54,757 bases of DNA from an uncultured Allomuricauda sp. (GTDB lineage Bacteria; Bacteroidota; Bacteroidia; Flavobacteriales; Flavobacteriaceae). The stretch covers positions 1 to 54,757 of the forward strand of contig CALBPG010000123.1 in NCBI GenBank assembly GCA_937899065.1, given 5' to 3'. Shown in pieces: positions 45,901 through 54,211 of this stretch; the stretch's first letter is position 1; the number at the start of each line of letters is the position of its first letter. The notes under the pieces are model-generated. The model saw nothing but the letters and a program-made list of their open reading frames with translations, ran no database searches and was not told where the DNA came from. A program made the position numbers and the translations under genes.

Positions 45901-47947
45901 GGGCAGCCCGTTGTCGGGCACGTTCCCGTTGTTGGTGAACTTCAACGGCAGTGGTTCTACGGACGATGTGGGCATCAGCAGCTACAGTTGGGACTTTGGT
46001 GACGGCAACGGAAGCTCGAGTACTTCTCCCTCGCACACCTATACGGCAGCGGGCAGCTACACGGCGACCTTGACGGTAACGGATGCGGAGGGCCTTTCGG
46101 ACAGTGACACGGTAACCATAACGGTTACGGGCGGTTCCGGTGGCGGTTGTGACCCCTTGACAGCACCATGGGCCTCACAGGACATCGGCGGAGTGGGCCA
46201 AGCGGGCAGTTCCTGCTATGACGCTTCCACGGGAATATATGAGATAGAAGGTTCCGGTTCGGACATCTGGGGCACCTCGGACGAGTTCCACTATGCCTAC
46301 CGTATCCTAGAGGGCGACGGGGAAATAGTGGCGCGGGTACTTTCGATGGAATCAACGGATGCTTGGGCGAAGGCTGGAGTGATGTTCCGTTCGGATTTGG
46401 GCGCAGGCTCCGCGATGGCATTGTTGTCGATGCACCCGAACCCTAGGGGACAAGGTCCTTCACATAGTTTGCAGCACCGTTCGACCACGAACGGTACGAT
46501 GAGCTCCTCCGGGAACAACATCGGTCCGGTGGCCTCGAGCTTCCCACGCTACCTTCGATTGGTGCGAAGTGGTGATGAGATAAGCGCGTACACTTCTTCC
46601 ACGAACGGGAACTGGGCGTTGTTGGGTAGCCGCACGATACAGATGCCGAACACGATATACGTTGGCCTAGCGGTAACCTCTCACGACGACGGCACCTTGA
46701 ACCTATCGGAGTTCGATTCGGTAACGGTGCAAGGGGACAGTGGCGGCGGACCAGTGAACCAGCCCCCAGTTGCGAGTGCAACGGGCAGCCCGTTGTCGGG
46801 CACGTTCCCGTTGTTGGTGAACTTCAACGGCAGTGGTTCTACGGACGATGTGGGCATCAGCAGCTACAGTTGGGACTTTGGTGACGGCAACGGAAGCTCG
46901 AGTACTTCTCCCTCGCACACCTATACGGCAGCGGGCAGCTACACGGCGACCTTGACGGTAACGGATGCGGAGGGCCTTTCGGACAGTGACACGGTAACCA
47001 TAACGGTTACGGGCGGTTCCGGTGGCGGTTGTGACCCCTTGACAGCACCATGGGCCTCACAGGACATCGGCGGAGTGGGCCAAGCGGGCAGTTCCTGCTA
47101 TGACGCTTCCACGGGAATATATGAGATAGAAGGTTCCGGTTCGGACATCTGGGGCACCTCGGACGAGTTCCACTATGCCTACCGTATCCTAGAGGGCGAC
47201 GGGGAAATAGTGGCGCGGGTACTTTCGATGGAATCAACGGATGCTTGGGCGAAGGCTGGAGTGATGTTCCGTTCGGATTTGGGCGCAGGCTCCGCGATGG
47301 CATTGTTGTCGATGCACCCGAACCCTAGGGGACAAGGTCCTTCACATAGTTTGCAGCACCGTTCGACCACGAACGGTACGATGAGCTCCTCCGGGAACAA
47401 CATCGGTCCGGTGGCCTCGAGCTTCCCACGCTACCTTCGATTGGTGCGAAGTGGTGATGAGATAAGCGCGTACACTTCTTCCACGAACGGGAACTGGGCG
47501 TTGTTGGGTAGCCGCACGATACAGATGCCGAACACGATATACGTTGGCCTAGCGGTAACCTCTCACGACGACGGCACCTTGAACCTATCGGAATTTGATT
47601 CAGTTTTGGTACAAGCCAATACCAATAGTTTTCAATCCAATTTTTCTGATTTTGATGGATTTTCCAGTACTACATCCGCGAAAGCGAATACTGTTGATAA
47701 CATCATGTTGACCCCTAATCCCACCTCTGATTTTGTGGATGTCACCTTACCTTCTGAAGGAAGTATCGCTAGAATTAGAGTGTTTGGTTATAACGGAAGG
47801 CTATTGCGTACGGTGGAAACAAATGACTTGGGGAACGTATCGGTGTATACCCTTGACGTTCGTGAACTCCCTACAGGAATTTATATCATCAACGTTGTAA
47901 ACGATTTGGGTGAAACATATGAAAGCAGATTGGCAATTCAGCGGTAA
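42938..47947 (+). CDS. Second secreted galactose-oxidase-like protein with LamG, PKD and duplicated DUF1349-like modules, T9SS type A
   Basis: A 1669-residue paralogue of the protein encoded at 30404-35917. Every cofactor residue is again present: Cys100 (HDMFCPG), Tyr144 (PRGYQG), Trp162 (VGGSWSGG), Tyr369-His370 (RTYHSVA) and His455 (AATHSTNNEQRR). A LamG-type domain (about 515-760) and two Ig-like modules follow. Then come two copies of [PKD + a concanavalin-like module of the DUF1349 type, starting GGCDPLTAPWASQD], with perfectly duplicated DNA. The T9SS type A sorting domain is LTPNPTSDFVDV to ESRLAIQR. The start ATG gives a poor signal peptide (MKLENFRSICWLLLGRTCSVFGQ) with an Arg inside the hydrophobic stretch. 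It is 175 bp downstream of wzc, possibly in the same transcript, and converges on the phosphatase gene. Confidence 0.9.
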   Translation: MKLENFRSICWLLLGRTCSVFGQNESTNGRWSDPVPFGIVPVAVANLPDGRLICWSSQFRNTFISNGDGATFTELFDPFVGTDGQALGEFTSNTDHDMFCPGINNLADGRILAAGGTSSERTSIYDWRTGVWSVADEMNIPRGYQGNVTLSNGSVFTVGGSWSGGAWTNRDAEIWTSTSGWQLLPGIKGDDFYTFNDLLGDSQSPLYRADNHIWLWPAPDGNLFHAGPSQQMHWINTSGNGTMIAAGPRGNDSFSMKGTTVMFDTGKILKVGGAVSYDDGDPANNTSFVIDINSGYGSNPTVTATSNTLTFARTMHNSTVLPNGQVLVTGGLSDASLFTDTGARLTAELYDPTTNSWTAVAGMQTPRTYHSVAILMVDGRVFVGGGGLCDSTPGCVNHFDAEIYSPPYLFDSGGNLALRPVFSSPFFANYITSIPVTGSTSIQSFSLVRFSAATHSTNNEQRRIPVSFNSSGQSYTVNIPNRNLLPPGYYMLFAMDNNGVPSIAETIQIGQGLQDPQNNDLLVQLDFEENSGITVSDSAGSNDFTIAERNDNGASVTANDHQWNASGVFGDALELDGKFHTSNTLLELPYNNDIAQLEDAVTVTAWVWRDAGSIVTQTGRPANVAVFAHNYPAIFAGFHNSLLKWSFGTTDGFVDCYAGHAPLNQWMHIAVTYDGRDAKLYSNGIEICSKPIRGKIRLRNDSSPNSRFTISGFYEHRTNLPVVPYGNRSGITDEVDGRIDDFRIYKKALSATEIQSIYNLGLIANVPGISDCSTQRIVPEYKIGPNGQWRDGNVIEALEGSQVFIRAKNYSGEYFITTPQYDGPTFSSVNSTSRLTSEGAYQIDTYVYHFNNPERNDGLIDRSNVGQFALTTTGGCSTVIDLRLEISNENCETEIIPEYRLNGVWQSGQNDLTVEVGTEVVLSMLPNTISVEIELPNGQTVGDNFSLGQVTAADSGTYKLISEEGCIDFINLTVNDPNGNQPPVANATGSPLSGTFPLLVNFNGSGSTDDVGISSYSWDFGDGNGSSSTSPSHTYTAAGSYTATLTVTDAEGLSDSDTVTITVTGGSGGGCDPLTAPWASQDIGGVGQAGSSCYDASTGIYEIEGSGSDIWGTSDEFHYAYRILEGDGEIVARVLSMESTDAWAKAGVMFRSDLGAGSAMALLSMHPNPRGQGPSHSLQHRSTTNGTMSSSGNNIGPVASSFPRYLRLVRSGDEISAYTSSTNGNWALLGSRTIQMPNTIYVGLAVTSHDDGTLNLSEFDSVTVQGDSGGGPVNQPPVASATGSPLSGTFPLLVNFNGSGSTDDVGISSYSWDFGDGNGSSSTSPSHTYTAAGSYTATLTVTDAEGLSDSDTVTITVTGGSGGGCDPLTAPWASQDIGGVGQAGSSCYDASTGIYEIEGSGSDIWGTSDEFHYAYRILEGDGEIVARVLSMESTDAWAKAGVMFRSDLGAGSAMALLSMHPNPRGQGPSHSLQHRSTTNGTMSSSGNNIGPVASSFPRYLRLVRSGDEISAYTSSTNGNWALLGSRTIQMPNTIYVGLAVTSHDDGTLNLSEFDSVLVQANTNSFQSNFSDFDGFSSTTSAKANTVDNIMLTPNPTSDFVDVTLPSEGSIARIRVFGYNGRLLRTVETNDLGNVSVYTLDVRELPTGIYIINVVNDLGETYESRLAIQR
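45899..46710 (+). repeat. GC-rich tandem repeat, copy 1
   Basis: This 812-bp stretch encodes a PKD domain plus a DUF1349-like module and is repeated exactly 882 bp later. Sample 60-bp lines from it count 36 and 39 G+C (60-65%), against 26-27 (43-45%) just upstream in the same gene. The base composition and codon choice change abruptly at the repeat boundary. Confidence 0.95.
46781..47592 (+). repeat. GC-rich tandem repeat, copy 2
   Basis: It is identical to copy 1 in every base I compared over 812 bp. The 70-bp segment between the copies (46711-46780) and the sequence after copy 2 diverge at once; after copy 2 the gene returns to AT-richer codons (GAATTTGATTCAG instead of GAGTTCGATTCGG). Confidence 0.95.
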
Positions 47948-47953
47948 AGTCTA

Positions 47954-48691
47954 CTAATAAAAAGTTTCGATAGTAGTATTAATAACAGGTAACATTGCAT
48001 CAAGGGTCTTATTGGAAATTTTAATTTCTTTTAAGGCCTTTATGTGTTGCATGCGATGGACATCCGTGCCAACAAAATCGTAGAAGCCTTTATCCAATAG
48101 GGAAAGGGTCATTTTCTGTACTTCTTTGCCATAGTAACCACCAATAGAGAGGAGATTCATTTGAAAAGCGATTTGTGCTGATTTAAATGCCGCATACTTT
48201 TTCGGTTTTTTATGGAAGTAGACATACCGCTCGGGGTGGGCCAAAATTGGGAATAACTGTTTTTGAATGGTATGCTCCATTGCATAATCAAAATTGATAC
48301 TGGCTTGCAAATAACTCATTTCAACCAAGATATGACTTGGCCCTAAAGGTAGAATGGTATTGGTATCCAAAAGAGCCTCATAGTTGTCATCGACCATATG
48401 TTCGGCTGCAATATCAATGTGTACCTCAATATTTTGGTCTTTTAGCGCTTTTTGAAGTTCACTATTTGCTTTGGAAATACTTTTAGGGGTATTCTCGTAA
48501 TAGTGATGCATAATATGCGGAGTGCATATAAAGCGATTGATACCGAGTTCCCCTAGAGCTTCAATTAAGGCAATCGAATCTTCGGTGGTTTTGGCACCAT
48601 CATCAATACCGGGTAAAATATGATTGTGGATGTCTACCAATCCCGATAGGTGGTCAATTAAGAAGTTCTTTTTTTGAAAGATTTGGAGCAT
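47954..48691 (-). CDS. CpsB/YwqE-type PHP-family tyrosine-protein phosphatase
   Basis: A 245-residue PHP-domain protein with the metal motifs DIHNHILPGIDDGA, CTPHIM, AAEHMVDD, LAHPERY and GTDVHR, all in the order found in CpsB/YwqE/Wzb-replacing phosphatases. Such enzymes remove phosphate from the Tyr cluster of BY-kinases, which resets the Wzc cycle. It lies at the capsule/housekeeping border, 6 bp from the end of the second oxidase gene (convergent) and 9 bp downstream of mnmE on the same strand, so it may be transcribed with mnmE. Metal ligands are complete. Confidence 0.9.
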   Translation of the reverse strand: MLQIFQKKNFLIDHLSGLVDIHNHILPGIDDGAKTTEDSIALIEALGELGINRFICTPHIMHHYYENTPKSISKANSELQKALKDQNIEVHIDIAAEHMVDDNYEALLDTNTILPLGPSHILVEMSYLQASINFDYAMEHTIQKQLFPILAHPERYVYFHKKPKKYAAFKSAQIAFQMNLLSIGGYYGKEVQKMTLSLLDKGFYDFVGTDVHRMQHIKALKEIKISNKTLDAMLPVINTTIETFY

Positions 48692-48700
48692 GCTCTGTTT

Positions 48701-50074
48701 TTATTTTCCGATGCAGAAGTTGGAGAAAATGTTGCCTAACAAATCGTCAGTGGTTACACTTCCCGTGATTTCACCAAGGTGGAATAGTGCCTGTCGGATG
48801 TCAATGGCAAGTAAGTCGCTCGCGACCTCCATTTCCATACCTTCTTTGACTTTTTGGATTTCTTCAAGCGCTTTCAACAATGCATCATAGTGTCGGCTGT
48901 TGCTGACAATACTGTTGTCGCCTTGTAGCATTCCTAGTGAAATTAGTTCCGAAAGCTTTTGTTCGATAGTGCTGACTCCAGTTTTGGTTTTTGCAGAAAT
49001 GAAAACTACATCTGAAATATCCTTTTGTAAAGTGGCCTTCTCAGAATCATCTAGATTTTCTGACTTATTGCATACCGCAACGAGAGTCTTGTCGGGATAC
49101 TTTTGATTTAAATCTTGCCAATCTGCTGTATTAAAACCATTGGCTTCAAAAAGATAGAGCACGATTTTCGCTTTTTCCATCTTGTCAAAGGTTTTCTCGA
49201 TTCCAATACGCTCTACCGTATCTTCCGTTTCACGGATACCTGCAGTATCGATAAATCGAAAACTGATGCCGTTGATGTTGATTTGGTCCTCAACGGTATC
49301 CCGCGTGGTGCCTGCAATATCACTGACAATAGCGCGCTCTTCATTAAGCAATGCATTCAATAGTGTAGATTTCCCGACGTTCGGTGCGCCTACTATGGCT
49401 ACGGGAACTCCATTTTTCAGAACATTTCCTGTGGCAAAGGAATCAATCAGGTGTTTTAATACGGTAGTGATTCGATTGAGAAGATTCTCAAACTGTTCCC
49501 GATTGGCAAACTCCACATCTTCTTGTGAGAAATCCAATTCCAGTTCTATAAGCGAAGCGAATTCGAGTAGTTCGCCACGAAGTTTTTCGATTTCAGAACT
49601 GAATCCGCCACGCATCTGATTCATGGCCACTTCATGCGCTGCAGCACTATCACTAGCAATGAGGTCAGCGACCGCCTCGGCTTGACTCAAGTCCATTTTA
49701 CCATTCAAAAAAGCGCGTAGGGTAAATTCACCGGCTTTGGCATTTCTGCATCTGTTTCGAAGCAAAAGTTGTAAAATCTGTTCCTGTATATAGGGAGAAC
49801 CATGACAAGAAATCTCAACCACATTTTCCCCGGTATAAGAATTTGGCCCTTTGAAAATAGAAACCAATACTTCGTCCAAAACCCGCTCTTTGTCCACAAT
49901 ATTGCCCAAATGCAGCGTATGGCTTTTTTGATTGACAAGTTTCTTGACGCCCACTTTTGAAACAAACAAGCTATCCACAATGGTAATGGCATCTTTACCC
50001 GATACTCGAAGCAGAGCAATAGCGCCAGTTCCGGGGGCACTTGCCAAGGCTACAATGTTGTCTTCGTCAACCAT
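48701..50074 (-). CDS. mnmE: tRNA modification GTPase MnmE
   Basis: I choose the ATG at 50074 (MVDEDNIVALASAPGTGAIALL), the conserved family N-terminus; upstream codons to 50107 are not conserved. The 457-residue protein has the formyl-THF-binding N-domain (SCHGSPYIQEQIL), a helical domain and an inserted G domain with GAPNVGKSTLLNALL, GTTRDT, DTAGIRE and CNKSE. It ends with the catalytic FCIGK motif. With MnmG it makes the cmnm5 modification of U34 in several tRNAs. All motifs are intact. It marks the chromosomal-core flank of the polysaccharide locus. Confidence 0.97.
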   Translation of the reverse strand: MVDEDNIVALASAPGTGAIALLRVSGKDAITIVDSLFVSKVGVKKLVNQKSHTLHLGNIVDKERVLDEVLVSIFKGPNSYTGENVVEISCHGSPYIQEQILQLLLRNRCRNAKAGEFTLRAFLNGKMDLSQAEAVADLIASDSAAAHEVAMNQMRGGFSSEIEKLRGELLEFASLIELELDFSQEDVEFANREQFENLLNRITTVLKHLIDSFATGNVLKNGVPVAIVGAPNVGKSTLLNALLNEERAIVSDIAGTTRDTVEDQININGISFRFIDTAGIRETEDTVERIGIEKTFDKMEKAKIVLYLFEANGFNTADWQDLNQKYPDKTLVAVCNKSENLDDSEKATLQKDISDVVFISAKTKTGVSTIEQKLSELISLGMLQGDNSIVSNSRHYDALLKALEEIQKVKEGMEMEVASDLLAIDIRQALFHLGEITGSVTTDDLLGNIFSNFCIGK

Positions 50075-50154
50075 GTCGGCAAAAATACGAATAACTTCAT
50101 GTAACAAGATGTGCCTTTTGCCTACTGATATAATGTCATCAAAACAATCAAAAA

Positions 50155-50514
50155 ATGGAAATCGTTAATCAAACTACGTTACGAAGGGATACAACCCTTT
50201 TATCATTAACACATTTGGCCCAGTTGCTTCCGTATGCTATCGGATTCGGGGGATTGCTAGTCCCTTTCATCATTTGGCTTTCCGCTAAGAATAGCGTGGA
50301 GGATATGGACTTACATGGCAGAACCATTATCAACTTTCAATTGAGTTTGCTGCTCTACATCTTTATCAGTATTCCAGCAATACTGCTTGTGGGGTTAGGT
50401 CTACTAGGTATTTTAGGCGTTGCCATTTTGGGTTTTGTGCTCCCTATCGTGAATGCGGTTAGAGCTGCCAATGGAAATCCACCGTCAACTTTTTTGACCA
50501 TTCCTTTTATTTAG
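50155..50514 (+). CDS. DUF4870-family small membrane protein
   Basis: A 119-residue protein with three hydrophobic segments (about residues 25-45, 60-80 and 80-100) and the DUF4870 pattern: LTHLAQLLPYAIGFGGLLVP, a short polar loop (HGRTIINFQLS) and an FVLPIVNAVRAANG-type third helix. The function of this family is unknown to me. It diverges from mnmE (80 bp between starts) and converges on dnaN (20 bp between stops). Confidence 0.85.
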   Translation: MEIVNQTTLRRDTTLLSLTHLAQLLPYAIGFGGLLVPFIIWLSAKNSVEDMDLHGRTIINFQLSLLLYIFISIPAILLVGLGLLGILGVAILGFVLPIVNAVRAANGNPPSTFLTIPFI

Positions 50515-50533
50515 GAGGTATTACTTTATATGC

Positions 50534-51652
50534 CTAAGCGTTAAGCATGACCGGCATCACCAGCATGGTAATTTGCTCGCCTTCATCCAAACCATCGGAT
50601 GGGGTGAGAATACCTGCCCGGTTGGGAAGACTCATTTCCAAAGAAATTTCGTCGGACGAAAGATTGCCTAGCATTTCAATCAAAAATCTGGAGTTGAAAC
50701 CAATTTGCATGTCATCTCCTTGATAAGCACAAGAGAGACGTTCTTCAGCTTTGTTGCTGTAATCTACATCCTCAGCTGAAATATTGAGCTCTGCGCCCGC
50801 AATTTTCAAGCGAATTTGATGTGTGGTTTTATTGGAATAAATAGAAACCCTTCGTACTGAACCTAAAATTTGATTTCTAGCAATAGTCAATACGTTAGGG
50901 TTTTCCTTTGGAATTACCGCTTCGTAATTTGGATACTTCCCATCGATAAGACGACAAATGAGTTCGGTATTATCGAAAATGAATTTTGCGTTGCTTTCAT
51001 TGTACTCAATGACAACTTCCGATTCAGAACCGGATAAAATACCCTTCAGAAGGTTCAAGGGTTTTTTCGGCATGATGAATTCCGCAAGTTCATTGGCCTT
51101 AACATCCGTGCGCTGATATTTCACCAACTTGTGGGCATCTGTAGCTACAAAAGTCAGTTGCTCAGTAGAAAACTGAAAGAACACACCACTCATCACTGGA
51201 CGCAAATCGTCATTACCGGCGGCGAAGATGGTCTTGTTGATGGCAGTGGCCAAAATATCGCCCATCAAGGTAGTCGAGCTTGGATTGGAAACTTCGACTG
51301 CCTTTGGAAACTCAGCACCATCCGCGTACGCCAAAGCATATTTACCATGATTGGAACTAATTTCCACTGTGTTATTATCCTCAACAATGAAAGTCAATGG
51401 TTGTTCTGCAAAAGTTTTCAGCGTATCCAATAGCAAGCGCGCAGGAACCGCAATAGTACCTTCAGCATCTGAATCTACTTCCAAAACCGAACTCATGGTC
51501 GTTTCCAAATCTGATGCGGAAACGGTCAATTGGTTTTGCTTTAAATCAAATAGAAAATTATCAAGAATGGGAAGGGTGTTACTGTTATTGATAACACCAC
51601 CCAAAACTTGAAGATTCTTAAGAAGATATGTACTGGATACGATAAATTTCAT
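50534..51652 (-). CDS. dnaN: DNA polymerase III beta subunit (sliding clamp)
   Basis: A 372-residue protein; I choose the ATG at 51652 (MKFIVSSTYLLKNLQVLGG), since the codon before it is TTG. Three clamp domains of about 120 residues are readable, with ATAINKTIFAAGNDDLRPVMSGVFF opening the second and NQILGSVRRVSIYSNKTTHQIRL the third. The C-terminus ending LVMPVML is typical. It is the processivity factor of the replicative polymerase. It lies on the same strand as gldG/gldF upstream, about 108 bp from gldG. Confidence 0.97.
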   Translation of the reverse strand: MKFIVSSTYLLKNLQVLGGVINNSNTLPILDNFLFDLKQNQLTVSASDLETTMSSVLEVDSDAEGTIAVPARLLLDTLKTFAEQPLTFIVEDNNTVEISSNHGKYALAYADGAEFPKAVEVSNPSSTTLMGDILATAINKTIFAAGNDDLRPVMSGVFFQFSTEQLTFVATDAHKLVKYQRTDVKANELAEFIMPKKPLNLLKGILSGSESEVVIEYNESNAKFIFDNTELICRLIDGKYPNYEAVIPKENPNVLTIARNQILGSVRRVSIYSNKTTHQIRLKIAGAELNISAEDVDYSNKAEERLSCAYQGDDMQIGFNSRFLIEMLGNLSSDEISLEMSLPNRAGILTPSDGLDEGEQITMLVMPVMLNA

Positions 51653-51692
51653 CAACGAAACAATTTAATTGCTTGAGGTAACCCAAGCTGCA

Positions 51693-51719
51693 CAAAAATA
51701 AGCGATAAAAACAAATATA
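51693..51719 (-). promoter_or_regulatory. Candidate dnaN promoter -7 boxes
   Basis: Two exact TAnnTTTG matches on the minus strand, TATATTTG (51719-51712) and TATTTTTG (51700-51693), lie 59 and 40 nt before the dnaN ATG. Neither has a TTG at the ideal spacing (the best is 24 nt for the first), so which one is used is open. Confidence 0.4.
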
Positions 51720-51759
51720 TCTGAATTGCCGCAAGGGATGAAACAAACTTATCAACAGC

Positions 51760-53427
51760 TTATTTCGCGTAAATACGCTTCCGAAAATAGGGAACAAGGA
51801 TGGCTAAAATAAGGGTAATCACCAAAGGTAGACCAACATTGATGAACTGCCAAAAACTTTTCTTTGCCGTGGTTTTTTCTACATCCAATAGCGGGATGGA
51901 AACGCGCTTATTTCGAATGTTTATAAGTCCGGTATCGTCGAGTAAATAATTCGCGCAATTAACAAGGAATTCTTTGTTGCCATAGGAACTGTTAGTCCAT
52001 TTGTCATAACCCAGTTCCAAAGGTCTTCCGTTGCGTAGTTGGTTTTTGATGACGTCTCCATCGGAGATGACAATCATTTTATTGGCATTGCCAGAATCCA
52101 GTGTTTCATTTAATTTGAATGGCTTCACTCGGTTTTTGTAGGCGGAATTAAACTCACCTTCGATTAAAACCGCTAGCGGTTTATTACCATCAATATAAGT
52201 GTCTTTATCGGGAGCTTTCTGAATGATATCCAATCCTACTTGCTTGGGGGCTCCTTCGGTTTTTGACAAAGGCGAACTTTGCAGCAAAACCGTTTTTTGA
52301 TAGGCATTGGGCAAGGTGTCCAAAGTATTGGCGAATTGATAACGCACCGCTTCTATATTCGTATTGATAGGATGGTCATTTTGCGAGAACACCATCGGAT
52401 GATAATACCAAGGAACAGGATTGTACTGGGCGTCATTTCCTTCTCCAGAAGCCAAAACAATTTGCGTGAAGTATAAGTCATTGACGATATCAGGATTGAT
52501 GCGAACCCCATAACGGAAAAAGAAATCCTTCAAGTTCAATTCACGAGGAAGGGCCAAGGCTCTGCCACCTCCTTTGAAAATACTATCAATTTCAATAGCC
52601 ACCTGATCCATTAACCAAATGGATTTTCCACCCCCTACGATGAATTGGTCCAATACAAACTTCTCCTTTTCGGTAAAGGCTTCAGTGGGTTTGGCCATTA
52701 TCGCCAAGTCGAACTGTTTCAGCTGGTCCAATACTTTTTTGGGTGTTGCAGAAACCGAATCCAATGTGATTACTCCAATGTTGTAGTATTCCTTTAAGGT
52801 AGTCAAGTAATCGGCCAAATATGAGTCTTCCAGTTGACCGTTACCTCGCAAAACCGCAATGCGTTTCTTTTGTTGCAGCGCGAGTTTGGTAAAGGCATCT
52901 GCAAAGGCATATTCCAACTGTTGTACCGAATTGTTGATTCTAGTTTCGGTATCTGAACCTAATTTGTTTTTCAATAAGGGTACGCGTACGGTTCGTTCGC
53001 CATAGTTGACCATTGCCCATGGGAAAACCAATTCTTGAGAGACTTTTCCATCTTCCTCTACGGTAACATTCGCTGGTGTGAGACCAATATTTTGCAAATC
53101 CATTATGGTCTGCTGAGCGGTTTCAGCACCTTCTAGCGGGTCAACCAAATTGTATTGAATCTGGGGGTTAACCGCTTGAAATGACTGTAAGAGTTGTATG
53201 GTTTCGGTCTTGAGTTTTTGGAATTCCGCCGGGATATTACCATCCAAGAGAATATCAATGATAACAGGCCCTTCAAAGGTTTGGCTGATTTCAAGAGCTG
53301 GTTTAGATAGGGTATACCGCTGGTCTTCCGTCAAGTCAAATCTAGCGTAGGCAAAACCTGCCAATACATTCAGAACAATGCAGATTGCTAAGGCAACAAG
53401 TGCTTTCAAGAGGGCGTTCTGCTTCAT
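51760..53427 (-). CDS. gldG: Gliding-motility ABC transporter auxiliary protein GldG
   Basis: A 555-residue protein with an N-terminal membrane anchor (ALLKALVALAICIVLNVLAGF), a large periplasmic region of the ABC_transp_aux type, and a C-terminal helix (FINVGLPLVITLILAILVPYF). Segments such as RFDLTEDQRYTLSKPALEI, PVIIDILLDGNIPAEF and KSIWLMDQVAIEID are those of GldG. It forms an ABC-type complex with GldF and GldA. Its ATG overlaps the gldF stop by 4 bp, so the two are coupled. Confidence 0.95.
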   Translation of the reverse strand: MKQNALLKALVALAICIVLNVLAGFAYARFDLTEDQRYTLSKPALEISQTFEGPVIIDILLDGNIPAEFQKLKTETIQLLQSFQAVNPQIQYNLVDPLEGAETAQQTIMDLQNIGLTPANVTVEEDGKVSQELVFPWAMVNYGERTVRVPLLKNKLGSDTETRINNSVQQLEYAFADAFTKLALQQKKRIAVLRGNGQLEDSYLADYLTTLKEYYNIGVITLDSVSATPKKVLDQLKQFDLAIMAKPTEAFTEKEKFVLDQFIVGGGKSIWLMDQVAIEIDSIFKGGGRALALPRELNLKDFFFRYGVRINPDIVNDLYFTQIVLASGEGNDAQYNPVPWYYHPMVFSQNDHPINTNIEAVRYQFANTLDTLPNAYQKTVLLQSSPLSKTEGAPKQVGLDIIQKAPDKDTYIDGNKPLAVLIEGEFNSAYKNRVKPFKLNETLDSGNANKMIVISDGDVIKNQLRNGRPLELGYDKWTNSSYGNKEFLVNCANYLLDDTGLINIRNKRVSIPLLDVEKTTAKKSFWQFINVGLPLVITLILAILVPYFRKRIYAK

Positions 53428-54155
53428 GAAGTACTTGTTTTCAATTTGAGAAAAGTAAAGTAGAGGAAAAGCACGGTCACACTGATAAAATAGATGAGGT
53501 CCCGTGTATCCAAGACGCCTTTGGCTATGCTATCAAAATGATATTTGGCCCCGAAAGTTTGAAATGCCAACTGTTGACTTCCTTCGGTAAACAAGGTGGA
53601 TGCTGCGTCAAATCCTAAAAAAAACAAGAAACAAAAAACTATTCCAATCAAAAAAGAGACAATCTGATTCTCGGAAAAAGTGGAAGCAAAAAGCCCCATA
53701 CTAATGTAAGCCGATAAGAGGAACAACAACCCAAAATAGGAACCCCATAAAACACCAGAATCATAATTTCCTGTAATAATACCAAGGTCCGAGATGCTAA
53801 AAATATAAATCAGGGTGGGGGATACTGCCAAAAGACAAAGTACCAAGGTGCCAAGGAACTTTCCCAAAACTACTTGCCCTAACGAAATGGGTTTGATACG
53901 AAGCAATTCATAGGTCCCCAATTTGAATTCTTCTGAAAAGCTTTTCATAGTAATGGCGGGAACCAAAAAAATAAAAACCCAGGGGGCCAATAAAAACAAG
54001 TTGCTTAAATCCGCAAACCCGTAATCAAAGATGTTGAAAGGACCTCTGAAAATCCATAAAAACAATCCAGTGAGGGTCAAGAACAATCCGATAATGAGGT
54101 ATCCCACCGGAGAAGTAAAGAACGTTCGAACTTCCTTTTTAAACAGTGCAAACAT
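53424..54155 (-). CDS. gldF: Gliding-motility ABC transporter permease GldF
   Basis: A 243-residue ABC-2-type permease with six membrane helices, beginning MFALFKKEVRTFFTSPVGYLI and containing PWVFIFLVPAITMKSFSEE and LGTYELLRIKPI, typical of GldF. It forms the membrane channel with GldG; the ATPase gldA is not in the window. Gliding of this type in Flavobacteriaceae accompanies T9SS, consistent with three T9SS cargo proteins found here. Confidence 0.95.
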   Translation of the reverse strand: MFALFKKEVRTFFTSPVGYLIIGLFLTLTGLFLWIFRGPFNIFDYGFADLSNLFLLAPWVFIFLVPAITMKSFSEEFKLGTYELLRIKPISLGQVVLGKFLGTLVLCLLAVSPTLIYIFSISDLGIITGNYDSGVLWGSYFGLLFLLSAYISMGLFASTFSENQIVSFLIGIVFCFLFFLGFDAASTLFTEGSQQLAFQTFGAKYHFDSIAKGVLDTRDLIYFISVTVLFLYFTFLKLKTSTS

Positions 54156-54211
54156 GCTTAGCGAGATTGGATGGATTCAGTTAACAAATGGTTTCTGTTA
54201 AATAAATAACG

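Noticed and set aside
46125-47403. Pairs of identical minus-strand reading frames of 98 and 74 codons in the repeat region of the second oxidase.
   Set aside because: They are shadows created by the GC-rich perfect duplication; their identity only confirms that the DNA is duplicated.
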